This document shows, in pieces, positions 1-8,037 of a stretch of DNA of 64,000 bases. The stretch is taken from the NCBI GenBank assembly GCA_938074445.1, contig CALJEK010000016.1, positions 1 to 64,000 of the forward strand, in the 5' to 3' direction. The notes under the pieces were generated by a model that was not told where the DNA came from, ran no database searches, and saw only the letters and a program-made list of their open reading frames with translations. The stretch comes from Candidatus Kryptoniota bacterium. Its GTDB lineage: Bacteria; Bacteroidota; Ignavibacteria; Kryptoniales; Kryptoniaceae. The position numbers and the translations under genes are program-made. The stretch's first letter is position 1; each line of letters opens with the position of its first letter.

Positions 1-141
1 TTATTGCGTCAAGAATGCTATAGTGAGAATGATTGTGAAGATGAATAAACTCAGGCATTTATCACCCTAAGGTTCTTTGTTTAACAACGGTAATTTGAAG
101 ACACCAAAATATACGCAAGGGAAGTGATAAAGTCAAGGTTT

Positions 142-170
142 TTGATCCTTTAGCGAATATCAGGTATGCT
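142..170 (+). promoter_or_regulatory. possible sigma-70-type promoter of the sensor kinase gene
   Basis: TTGATC at 142-147 and TATGCT at 165-170 are separated by 17 bases, each matching the sigma-70 consensus at four of six positions. If used, transcription would start near 177, downstream of the first in-frame ATG at 166, which favours the ATG at 277 as the real start of the kinase. The match is weak and this is only a candidate. I see no supported gene in bases 1-141; a short open frame runs to a stop near 71 but has no recognisable content. Confidence 0.25.
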
Positions 171-276
171 TGATAAATTTAGTTTTGTATTTTATATTTA
201 TACTGGTAGTCAATGTTTACTTTTATCAAAGAGCGGGAGAGGTTTAAAGTTTTTTATAAAAACGGTTTTTGTTCCA

Positions 277-3048
277 ATGAGCGGTAAAACTTTCGCAAGT
301 TTGGTAGCATTTTTCATAATTTTGATCACCGGGGTTTTAATTTACTTTAACGAGCATGTAATCATAAGAAATTTTGAAACTTACGAACGGGATAAGATTA
401 GCGTTTTATTATCGAATTTAAAACACGCAGTTGAGTCCCATCTTTTGAACGGGGAAAACGAAAAATTTCTTGAGATCGTTCAAGATTATAAAAATTTGCC
501 AGGTGTAAAGCTAATAGCAATACTTGATAGTTTGGGCGATGTAATCTTTTATGTTGGTGATCAAGCCGAGCTCCCTCAGGAATTATCATCATTTCAAGCT
601 GATGTTTTGCAGTATATCCCGGAGCGAAAAATTTATGAGATTTTCTCTCGGGTCGGTGATGATAGAGGTAAAATTGCCGGAGTTGTCCTTAAAGTCGAAG
701 CCACACTTTACAGAGGAAGCGTATCCAAAACAAACTTGTTGGTTTTTACTATCATCGCCCTTGTTGTGATTTTGGGGTTTGCCGTGGTGATCACGAGTTT
801 TAATCGTAAGGTATTAAAGCCGATATCCGGGGTTTCGGGTCTTATGCAGGATATAGCGCGGGGCGTTTATAATGTTCAACTTAAGGTTCCTCATTCATCT
901 GATATTTATGAGTTTGCGGAGAATTTTAATCAAATGGTTAGGCTTCTTGATGAAAAGGAGGGACGACTTGAAAGGCAAAAGTCGCAATTTAAAGTCATAT
1001 CCGAAATTTCACGGCTTGGTCTCGATATAAAATCGATCGACGAGTTCTTTAAAAGCATTGTCACGCTTATAAGAAATGAATTTAACTTTTTGAATGTTAT
1101 TTATTTCACTATTGATCCGTTGAAAAAGTTAAGGTTAAGCGCTGTCTCGGGCTATCTTGAGAATTATATTGATGAGAGCTATGTAATTGAGGTTGGTTAT
1201 GGAATTGCTGGTTCATCTGTTTTGATTGGTGATGTAATTGTTATAAATGACGTCTCAAAAAGTCCGCAGTTTGTCCCTCTTTATGACGCTCCTATACAAT
1301 CGGAGATGGCGATACCTGTTAGAAAGAAAGGCAAAATCGTTGGGGTCTTGGATATAAGTTCAGATAAAATAAATGCCTTCACTTCGGAGGATGTAAGGGT
1401 TTTCAAAACAATCGCAGAGACAATATCTGTTATACTTGAGAAGTTTGATTCCACAGTAGAAAATGTTAGGCTCCTTTTCAAACTTGAATCAGTCTATAAG
1501 TTAACGCGCGATCTCGTTTTGATGAAGGATATTGACAAAATTTTTGAGAACGCTGCTAAAATAATTTATTCCATACTTGGGAAAAAAGAGCTCGTGGTGG
1601 AGATTTACGAAAGGGTTGAAAACTTGCTCGTTATGAAAACTGTTTACGGTTCTCTAAAAGAACCATTGACATATGAATACATTCAATCAATTAACGAAGG
1701 GATAATCGGGAAAGCAGTCAGAGAGAAAACCCTAATTTATGTTCCAGACATTATACTTGAGCCTGAGGCGGTAAGGTATTATAAAACTGTATCTTCAGAA
1801 GTTGTTGTTCCCTTAATTGTTGAGAATGAAGCTATCGGAGCGATAAATTGTGAATCCGGGGTTATAAATGCCTTTGATAATGTTGATATACTTGTTCTTC
1901 GAACGATCGCGGATACGCTTTCAATAGTGGTTCACAACGCAAAAATGTATCAAAAAATTTCTGAATCTGAAAGCAAATATAGGACTATATTTGAGAATTC
2001 AAGTGAAGCTATTTTCAGAATCGATCAAGATGGGAGATTTGTTGAGGTGAATCCAACTTTTGTGAAAATTTTTGGCTTTACCTCTGAGGATAAGGTTAGC
2101 CTTTATGACTTATTTGTTTCAAGCCAAACTGCTGAAAGATTTAAGAGAGAGCTTAAAATTTATGGTCAAGTTTCTGGATTTGACGCTCAATTGAGAAATA
2201 AAGAAGATAAAACTTTAAATGTTAAAATTTCCTTGAAAATTTTAGCTGAAACTCCAATCGCAACTTATTATGACGGAATTATAGTTGATTTAACCGAATA
2301 CTTGGCGATGAAAGATAAAATTTATGAAGCGGATAAACTTCGTGGGCTTGCACAGATAGCGGGCGGGATGGCACATGAGTTTAACAATATATTTGCCGGA
2401 ATTCTTGGCTCCGCTCAACTTATAAAAATGAAAGTTTCAAAGGAGGATAAAATTTATTACTGGGCTGATATAATTGAGAGGTCAACGATGCGAGGCGCTG
2501 ACCTTGTTAAAAAATTGGTTGCCTACGCAGGCGGTGGCAAATTGAAAATTTCAAGGGTCAATATCAATGAACTAATTATTAAAGTCCTTAAGGAGTTTAA
2601 GCACCTTGACAAAATTACTTTGAAAACAGAATTTGAACCTCAGATACCCGAAATTCTTGGCGATCATGATCAAATCGCTCAAGTTTTTTACAATGTAATT
2701 CAAAATGGAATTGAAGCGATGGGAAATGGGGGAACTTTACATATAAAAACTGGGCATGAATGGGTTGATCAGAAGAGTATAGGCTACCCAGAGTTTAACG
2801 CTGGTGAATATGTGTATGTTATCATTTCAGATACAGGTATTGGTATGTCGGAGGAGGTTTTAAGTCGAATTTTTGAGCCTTTCTTTACAACTAAAAGAAC
2901 CTTAGGCAAGAGCGGACTTGGTCTGTCGATGGTATATGGAATCGTCAGAAATCATGGCGGTTATATAACTGTATCAAGTGCACCTGGGAAGGGCTCAAGA
3001 TTTAGTATATTTTTCCCTGTTGGCGAGAAGCAAGGAAGTAATGGGTGA
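277..3048 (+). CDS. multi-sensor histidine kinase (HAMP, two GAF, PAS)
   Basis: Membrane sensor kinase that autophosphorylates on histidine in response to an unknown signal. With the start at 277 (923 residues) the order is: membrane segment (about 7-25), periplasmic region, second membrane segment (about 153-175), HAMP, two GAF domains (about 235-385 and 410-555), a PAS domain (about 570-680), then HisKA and HATPase_c. The phosphoacceptor is H700 in GGMAHEFNN; the ATP site shows N-box NVIQNGIEA, G1 DTGIGM, F-box FEPFFTT and G2 GLGLS. An in-frame ATG at 166 would add 37 residues, but a candidate -10 box overlaps it. No response regulator gene lies beside it here; the left edge is 276 bases away, so a partner could be outside. 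The H-box resembles nitrogen-regulator/hybrid-type kinases. Confidence 0.9.
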   Translation: MSGKTFASLVAFFIILITGVLIYFNEHVIIRNFETYERDKISVLLSNLKHAVESHLLNGENEKFLEIVQDYKNLPGVKLIAILDSLGDVIFYVGDQAELPQELSSFQADVLQYIPERKIYEIFSRVGDDRGKIAGVVLKVEATLYRGSVSKTNLLVFTIIALVVILGFAVVITSFNRKVLKPISGVSGLMQDIARGVYNVQLKVPHSSDIYEFAENFNQMVRLLDEKEGRLERQKSQFKVISEISRLGLDIKSIDEFFKSIVTLIRNEFNFLNVIYFTIDPLKKLRLSAVSGYLENYIDESYVIEVGYGIAGSSVLIGDVIVINDVSKSPQFVPLYDAPIQSEMAIPVRKKGKIVGVLDISSDKINAFTSEDVRVFKTIAETISVILEKFDSTVENVRLLFKLESVYKLTRDLVLMKDIDKIFENAAKIIYSILGKKELVVEIYERVENLLVMKTVYGSLKEPLTYEYIQSINEGIIGKAVREKTLIYVPDIILEPEAVRYYKTVSSEVVVPLIVENEAIGAINCESGVINAFDNVDILVLRTIADTLSIVVHNAKMYQKISESESKYRTIFENSSEAIFRIDQDGRFVEVNPTFVKIFGFTSEDKVSLYDLFVSSQTAERFKRELKIYGQVSGFDAQLRNKEDKTLNVKISLKILAETPIATYYDGIIVDLTEYLAMKDKIYEADKLRGLAQIAGGMAHEFNNIFAGILGSAQLIKMKVSKEDKIYYWADIIERSTMRGADLVKKLVAYAGGGKLKISRVNINELIIKVLKEFKHLDKITLKTEFEPQIPEILGDHDQIAQVFYNVIQNGIEAMGNGGTLHIKTGHEWVDQKSIGYPEFNAGEYVYVIISDTGIGMSEEVLSRIFEPFFTTKRTLGKSGLGLSMVYGIVRNHGGYITVSSAPGKGSRFSIFFPVGEKQGSNG

Positions 3049-3072
3049 AGATTAATTCCTTGAACAATTTTT

Positions 3073-4023
3073 CTACCGCATGTCAAGTATGGCGCCGTAC
3101 CTTACCCCTCTATCGCTTGCGATTATTTTATCAAAATTAAATTTCTCCATAAAGTCACGCAGGATCAAAATGCCTGAAAATATAACATCTTCCCTTCCTT
3201 TTGAAATTTGCGGGATTTTTCCAATCTCATCGATGCTGAGTTTTTTAAATTTATTGTAAATCTCGTCAATTGTCTCGAAACGCATTTCATGCATGTTAAC
3301 TTTTTCACCATCGTATTTTTCAAGTTTTAAATCATAAGCTGCGATCGTCGTAACGGTTGCGGCAACTCCAACGAGTATCGAATTGTTTAGGTTAAATTTT
3401 CCGATAATTTTTTCAAATTCATCCTTGATAAAGTCCCGAGCATGTTTTATTTCTTTTTCAAGCGGTGGGGAATGTTTAAAAAATTTTTCAGTTATTCTCA
3501 CTGTTCCGATGTTAAGCGATGCGAGATTTTTTATTTCGAAGCCAAACCCATTTATTATCTCCGTGCTACCTCCACCTATATCAATTACGGTTATTTTTGA
3601 GTTTAAAATTTTGCGATCGAGACCGCTTACCGCTCCGAGATAAGTTAGTCTTGCCTCTTTTTCGCCTGATATAGCTTCGATCTTGATTCCGGTTTTTTGA
3701 TATATGAAATCAATAAGTTGAGGTCCATTTTTCGCATCTCTTAATGCGCTCGTCCCAATTGCAATGATTTTTTCAACATTAAAGTTTTCCGCTGTCGTTT
3801 TAAATTTAAGAATGGCATTTAAGACCTTATCAAAGATTTCCTCTTGAATTAAATTGTTTGCATCAATGTTTCTCCCAAGTCTTAATATTATTTGATCGTT
3901 ATACAATGGAATTATTTCGTCTTTTTCAAGTTTTGCAATTAGAAGAAGGGCTGTGTTCGTTCCAAGATCGATCGAGGCGATTTTTGTTGATTTACTTTCT
4001 CGAGACAATTGCGATCCATTCAT
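3073..4023 (-). CDS. ppx: Ppx/GppA-family exopolyphosphatase
   Basis: Member of the ASKHA-fold Ppx/GppA family, which removes terminal phosphate from polyphosphate or hydrolyses pppGpp to ppGpp. The first phosphate-binding loop is DLGTNTALLL (19-28), the second DIGGGSTEI (about 148-156), and the SGEKEA segment holds the catalytic glutamate (E121). At 316 residues it is the short form with only the two N-terminal ASKHA domains, lacking the C-terminal HD-like region of E. coli Ppx. Its start overlaps the end of prmA by 32 bases, so the two are probably translated from one message. Substrate (polyphosphate or pppGpp) cannot be decided from sequence. Confidence 0.88.
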   Translation of the reverse strand: MNGSQLSRESKSTKIASIDLGTNTALLLIAKLEKDEIIPLYNDQIILRLGRNIDANNLIQEEIFDKVLNAILKFKTTAENFNVEKIIAIGTSALRDAKNGPQLIDFIYQKTGIKIEAISGEKEARLTYLGAVSGLDRKILNSKITVIDIGGGSTEIINGFGFEIKNLASLNIGTVRITEKFFKHSPPLEKEIKHARDFIKDEFEKIIGKFNLNNSILVGVAATVTTIAAYDLKLEKYDGEKVNMHEMRFETIDEIYNKFKKLSIDEIGKIPQISKGREDVIFSGILILRDFMEKFNFDKIIASDRGVRYGAILDMR

Positions 4024-4843
4024 TTTCTTTTAAAACATCAATTACCTCAAAATTATTCAGCCACAGATGTTCTTCAATTGTTCCCTGATCTATGTCGAGA
4101 TATCCCGATGTGATTAAAAAACCATGGTCTTTTAATTTTTCGTAAAATTGAGGGATCATTTTAACTATCGCGTTTTTATTTATATTCGCGAGAACGAAAT
4201 CAAAATTTGTTTCATTTACATCATCAATTGTCCCAAGTATCACCTTAAATTTGTCTTTCACATTGTTGACCTCAGCATTTTCATTAGCGTTTTCGCAAGC
4301 CCAGGGGTCGTTATCAACTCCTATTGCTACGTCAGCCCCAAGTTTAATCGCAGCTATTGAAAGTATTCCTGAACCAGTTCCAACATCAAGGACTTTACAT
4401 TTCGGGTAAAGATATTTTTCAATGGCTCTCAGCATTAATCTGGTTGTTTCGTGGTGTCCTGTTCCGAAAGCCATTTTGGGGTCGATTTGGATAACTATTT
4501 TTTCTGTTTTGTGGTATTTTTTCCATGTTGGCTTTATCACAAGCTTTTCGCCGACTTCAATTGGCTCAATTGTTTGTTCCCATATTTCGTTCCAATCTTT
4601 ATCTACAATTTCTTTGACTGAGATTTTCACCTTTGCGTTTTCTCCATACAGGTTTTGAATAAAATTTAAAAGTTGTTCTTTTTGTTTTTCGCTCCAACTT
4701 TCTTTTTTGAAGTAACATTTAATTAAGTTTTCCTCTTCCCAGCAACCGGTGCTTCCGAGTTCATTGGCGAGGTAAATGATTTCATCTTTTATGTTTTCTG
4801 GGAGATCTGCTATAGATATTTCGATCCAAGTTTGATTTGACAT
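3992..4843 (-). CDS. prmA: ribosomal protein L11 methyltransferase
   Basis: S-adenosylmethionine-dependent enzyme that trimethylates amino groups of ribosomal protein L11. From the ATG at 4843 the protein is 283 residues: an N-terminal substrate-recognition domain, the family signature DPKMAFGTGHHETT (121-134), SAM motif I VLDVGTGSGI (151-160), and LANINKN as the catalytic-loop equivalent of NPPY. The open frame extends upstream to 4975, but that extension runs through the divergent promoter and resembles nothing, so MSNQTW is taken as the start. First gene of a two-gene unit with ppx; transcription probably begins near 4888. Confidence 0.92.
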   Translation of the reverse strand: MSNQTWIEISIADLPENIKDEIIYLANELGSTGCWEEENLIKCYFKKESWSEKQKEQLLNFIQNLYGENAKVKISVKEIVDKDWNEIWEQTIEPIEVGEKLVIKPTWKKYHKTEKIVIQIDPKMAFGTGHHETTRLMLRAIEKYLYPKCKVLDVGTGSGILSIAAIKLGADVAIGVDNDPWACENANENAEVNNVKDKFKVILGTIDDVNETNFDFVLANINKNAIVKMIPQFYEKLKDHGFLITSGYLDIDQGTIEEHLWLNNFEVIDVLKENEWIAIVSRK

Positions 4844-4893
4844 TTTATTCACACTTTGAAGGGATATAGGATTTTTATCATCTTTCGGGGTAA

Positions 4894-4945
4894 AATATAT
4901 CCAAATTTTTGTTTTCTTGCAACAAAGCAAGTTTTTTTGTAAAAT
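4894..4945. promoter_or_regulatory. divergent promoter pair sharing one palindromic -35 box (prmA / nfeD)
   Basis: TTGCAA at 4917-4922 is its own reverse complement. On the plus strand it lies exactly 17 bases upstream of TAAAAT (4940-4945), reading toward the NfeD gene; on the minus strand it lies exactly 17 bases upstream of TATATT (4899-4894), reading toward prmA. Both arrangements are good sigma-70 promoters, and predicted starts near 4952 and 4888 sit 28 and 45 bases from the two chosen start codons. One RNA polymerase should occlude the other. Confidence 0.55.
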
Positions 4946-4979
4946 TGAAATACGGAAGGCAAATAAAACCTTCACCGAG

Positions 4980-6275
4980 ATGAAAAAATTAATTTTATTT
5001 TCGTTTTTAGCATTAAGTCAGGTGTTTGCTGATAGTTTTGTGTATGTAATAAAGGTAGATGGAACTATAAACCCTGCGACTGCTGATTATATTTCAAGTT
5101 CTATAAAGAAGGCGACCGAAGAAGGTGCTGAGTGCCTTATTATAGAGCTTGATACCCCTGGCGGTCTTCTTGAATCAACGCGAAACATCGTTAAAGCAAT
5201 TCTCGGGGCTGAGATCCCAGTTGTCGTTTTTGTATATCCGTCAGGTGCGCGTGCTGGTTCTGCAGGCGTCTTTATCACTCTTTCAGCTCATATCGCAGTT
5301 ATGGCTCCTGGCACGAACATTGGAGCAGCTCATCCTGTGGGGATAGGTGGCATTGGTGATACATCAAGGGTGATGGAACAAAAGATAACTAATGACGCTG
5401 CTGCCTTCGTTAGAACGATCGCGGAGAAAAGAAATAGAAATGTGAAATGGGCTGAAAGAGCAGTGCGCGAAAGTATCTCCTCAACTGAAACAGAGGCTTT
5501 GAGAGATAGTGTAATTGATTTGATCGCCAGGGATTTGAAGGATTTACTTGATAAGATCGATGGAATGGTTGTCAAAGTTGACTCGCGGGAAAAGATTTTA
5601 AAGACAAGAGATGCGCGCGTGAAGTTTGTGGAGATGAATTGGCGTGAGCGTCTCCTTGCATTGATAAGCGATCCAAATATTGCTTATATCTTACTTTTGC
5701 TTGGCATTTATGGAATTTTATTCGAGCTTTATAACCCGGGGTCAATTTTTCCGGGAGTAATTGGGGCAATTTGTTTAATCCTTGCTTTCTATTCATTACA
5801 AGCATTACCTATAAATTATGCTGGTCTTGCTTTAATAATACTTGGTATAATTTTGTTGATACTCGAGATTAAAATTGTAAGCCACGGGCTTTTGACAATT
5901 GGTGGCGCAGTTTCGCTATTGCTTGGTTCAATAATGTTAATAAATTCACCATTTGAACTTATGCAAATATCTTTGACTGTTATAATAACTGCTGTTGCAT
6001 TAACGGTTCTGTTTTTCCTTTTTGCAATAGGGATGGCTTTAAAAGCGCAGCGCAGAAAACCAACCACAGGAAAGGAGGGGTTGATAGGCGAGGTCGGCAT
6101 AGCCCTCACTCAATTTAACCCATCAAAGGACGGTTGGGCAGCGGGTCAAGTGAGAGTCCATGGGGAGATATGGAGAGCAATAAGTCAAGATAAAATCGAC
6201 CCTAACGATGAGATAATTGTAAGGGGCATTGATGGATTGACGTTAAAGGTTGAGAAAGCTAACAAGAAAGAGTAA
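4980..6275 (+). CDS. NfeD-family membrane serine protease (ClpP class)
   Basis: Long-form NfeD protein (431 residues): signal peptide (1-17, [17 protein letters not shown]), ClpP-like protease domain, four or so membrane segments (about 225-360), and a C-terminal NfeD OB-fold domain. The protease Ser is S94 in GARAGSAG and the general-base Lys is probably K135 in MEQKITND; the 41-residue spacing equals that of the characterised Pyrococcus PH1510 Ser97-Lys138 dyad. The upstream in-frame ATG at 4917 overlaps the -35 box, so the ATG at 4980, which gives a clean signal peptide, is chosen. It is followed by a slipin gene, the classic NfeD-stomatin pair; the protease is thought to act on membrane proteins in microdomains. 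Confidence 0.92.
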   Translation: MKKLILFSFLALSQVFADSFVYVIKVDGTINPATADYISSSIKKATEEGAECLIIELDTPGGLLESTRNIVKAILGAEIPVVVFVYPSGARAGSAGVFITLSAHIAVMAPGTNIGAAHPVGIGGIGDTSRVMEQKITNDAAAFVRTIAEKRNRNVKWAERAVRESISSTETEALRDSVIDLIARDLKDLLDKIDGMVVKVDSREKILKTRDARVKFVEMNWRERLLALISDPNIAYILLLLGIYGILFELYNPGSIFPGVIGAICLILAFYSLQALPINYAGLALIILGIILLILEIKIVSHGLLTIGGAVSLLLGSIMLINSPFELMQISLTVIITAVALTVLFFLFAIGMALKAQRRKPTTGKEGLIGEVGIALTQFNPSKDGWAAGQVRVHGEIWRAISQDKIDPNDEIIVRGIDGLTLKVEKANKKE

Positions 6276-6297
6276 AATTAAAATTTGGAGGTGCGCT

Positions 6298-7056
6298 ATG
6301 ACAATATCACTTTTAACTGTACTTGTCGTTTTTTTAATAATCATACTATCAAGCGCTATAAGGGTGTTACGCGAATATGAAAGAGGCGTTATTTTTCGAC
6401 TTGGTAGATTGATTGGCGCAAAAGGACCTGGTCTTGTGCTTTTAATTCCAATAATTGATAAGATGGTCAAGGTAAGCTTAAGAACTATAGTCCTTGATGT
6501 ACCGCCTCAAGATGTTATAACGAAAGATAACGTATCGATTAAAGTTAATGCGGTGATTTATTTTAGAGTTGTTGACCCTGAAAGAGCGATCGTTGAGGTT
6601 GAAGATTATTTATATGCGACATCGCAGCTTTCACAAACTACCCTCAGAAGCGTGTTGGGGCAAAGTGAACTTGATGAAATTCTTGCTGAAAGGGAGAAGA
6701 TTAATCAAAATCTTCAGCGGATAATTGATTCGCACACTGATCCGTGGGGAATTAAAGTTTCAATGGTTGAGATCAAACATGTTGATCTCCCCGTTGAGAT
6801 GCAAAGGGCTATGGCAAGGCAAGCCGAAGCTGAAAGGGATAGGAGGGCTAAGATCATCAATGCCGAAGGAGAATACCAAGCAGCGCAACGACTCGCTGAA
6901 GCAGCACAAATAATAGGGCAGTATCCGACCGCGATTCAGTTAAGGTTTTTGCAAACATTATCTGAAGTTGCATCTGAAAAGAACTCAACAACCATTTTCC
7001 CGATCCCAATTGAGCTCATAAGACCATTTATTGAGGTAGGTGATAAGAAGAAATAA
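6298..7056 (+). CDS. slipin (stomatin/SPFH-family membrane protein)
   Basis: A 252-residue bitopic protein: N-terminal membrane segment (about 3-20) then an SPFH/band-7 domain (motifs [28 protein letters not shown] and [13 protein letters not shown]). The C-terminal part has the typical helical [11 protein letters not shown] and ends with a hydrophobic stretch. Slipins oligomerise into membrane scaffolds and are substrates or partners of the NfeD protease. GGAGG at 6287-6291 lies six bases before ATG 6298, which fixes the start against an in-frame ATG at 6250 that would overlap the NfeD gene. It belongs to the same operon as the upstream protease. Confidence 0.92.
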   Translation: MTISLLTVLVVFLIIILSSAIRVLREYERGVIFRLGRLIGAKGPGLVLLIPIIDKMVKVSLRTIVLDVPPQDVITKDNVSIKVNAVIYFRVVDPERAIVEVEDYLYATSQLSQTTLRSVLGQSELDEILAEREKINQNLQRIIDSHTDPWGIKVSMVEIKHVDLPVEMQRAMARQAEAERDRRAKIINAEGEYQAAQRLAEAAQIIGQYPTAIQLRFLQTLSEVASEKNSTTIFPIPIELIRPFIEVGDKKK

Positions 7057-7068
7057 TGGGAATTTATT

Positions 7069-7983
7069 TTGAATTTGCTTGTCGTTGGTTCAATAGCGCT
7101 TGATACAATAGAGACGCCTTTTGCGAAAGTTGGTGAAACCCCGGGTGGTTCAGCGCTTTATATTTCAATTTCAGCCAGTTATTTTACTAAACCAATTGGG
7201 CTTGTTGGGGTTGTCGGAGATGATTTCCCCGGTGATGTGATTGAAGAGTTGCGCAATAGAGGTGTCGATTTGAGAGGGCTTCAAATTATAAATGGTGCAA
7301 AAACGTTCAGATGGGGTGGAAAATATCATTACGATATGAATACTCGAGAGACGCTGTTTACTTATTTAAATGTTTTTGCTGATTTTAACCCTGCGATACC
7401 CGATGAGTTTAAATCAAGTAGGTATGTTTGTCTTGGTAACATTGATCCCGGTCTTCAGATGAAGGTTCTTAAGCAGGTGAGGAACCCAAAGCTTGTCATT
7501 GCAGATACGATGAATTTCTGGATAGAAAGAAAGTATGATGAACTCCTCGAAACATTAAAATATGTTGACGTTTTAATTGTGAATGATGCTGAAGCTAGAC
7601 AGATTGCAATGGAGCCGAATTTAATAAAAGCGGGAAAGAAAATTCTTAAACTTGGTCCTGATGTTGTGGTAATTAAAAAGGGAGAGCATGGGGCTGTTTT
7701 GATTATTGATGGCACAATCTTTACAGCCCCGGCTTATCCGATTGAGTCCATTCAAGATCCAACAGGTGCTGGAGACTCTTTTGCTGGGGGGTTTGCAGGA
7801 TGGATTGCGAAAACCGATGATATTTCGGAGGAAAACTTAAGGAAAGCTGTAATTTATGGAAGCGCAATTGCTTCGTTTTGCGTTGAAGATTTCGGAATTA
7901 GCAAAATTAGGAATTTATCCTGGGATAAAATACAGGAAAGATTTATAGCTTTTCGCGAATTGACGAGATTTGAGATAAAGTGA
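7069..7983 (+). CDS. PfkB-family sugar/nucleoside kinase
   Basis: Ribokinase-fold kinase of 304 residues. The N-terminal substrate-side glycine motif is TPGGSALYISIS, and the C-terminal PfkB signature DPTGAGDSFAGGF (about 227-239) contains the catalytic Asp and anion hole. The gene begins with TTG (LLVVGSIALDTI follows) because no ATG is available in frame, 12 bases after the slipin stop. Substrate is unknown; members of this branch phosphorylate sugars or nucleosides. Co-orientation with NfeD/slipin may simply be an operon of convenience. Confidence 0.85.
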   Translation: MNLLVVGSIALDTIETPFAKVGETPGGSALYISISASYFTKPIGLVGVVGDDFPGDVIEELRNRGVDLRGLQIINGAKTFRWGGKYHYDMNTRETLFTYLNVFADFNPAIPDEFKSSRYVCLGNIDPGLQMKVLKQVRNPKLVIADTMNFWIERKYDELLETLKYVDVLIVNDAEARQIAMEPNLIKAGKKILKLGPDVVVIKKGEHGAVLIIDGTIFTAPAYPIESIQDPTGAGDSFAGGFAGWIAKTDDISEENLRKAVIYGSAIASFCVEDFGISKIRNLSWDKIQERFIAFRELTRFEIK

Positions 7984-8037
7984 GAGAAATTTAGATAGAC
8001 AAACTTCGCGATTAATATAACAAAATTCTAAGAGCAG

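Noticed and set aside
1-71. Short open frame at the left edge ending with TAA near 71, possibly the tail of an upstream gene
   Set aside because: Too short (about 22 codons) and without recognisable sequence; the other plus frames also close quickly, so no gene can be claimed.
166-276. N-terminal extension of the histidine kinase from ATG 166
   Set aside because: A candidate -10 box overlaps this ATG, and starting at 277 gives a normal membrane-segment N-terminus.
4844-4975. Longer PrmA from 4975
   Set aside because: The extension crosses the divergent promoter and reads as non-family sequence; MSNQTW at 4843 is the family-like start.
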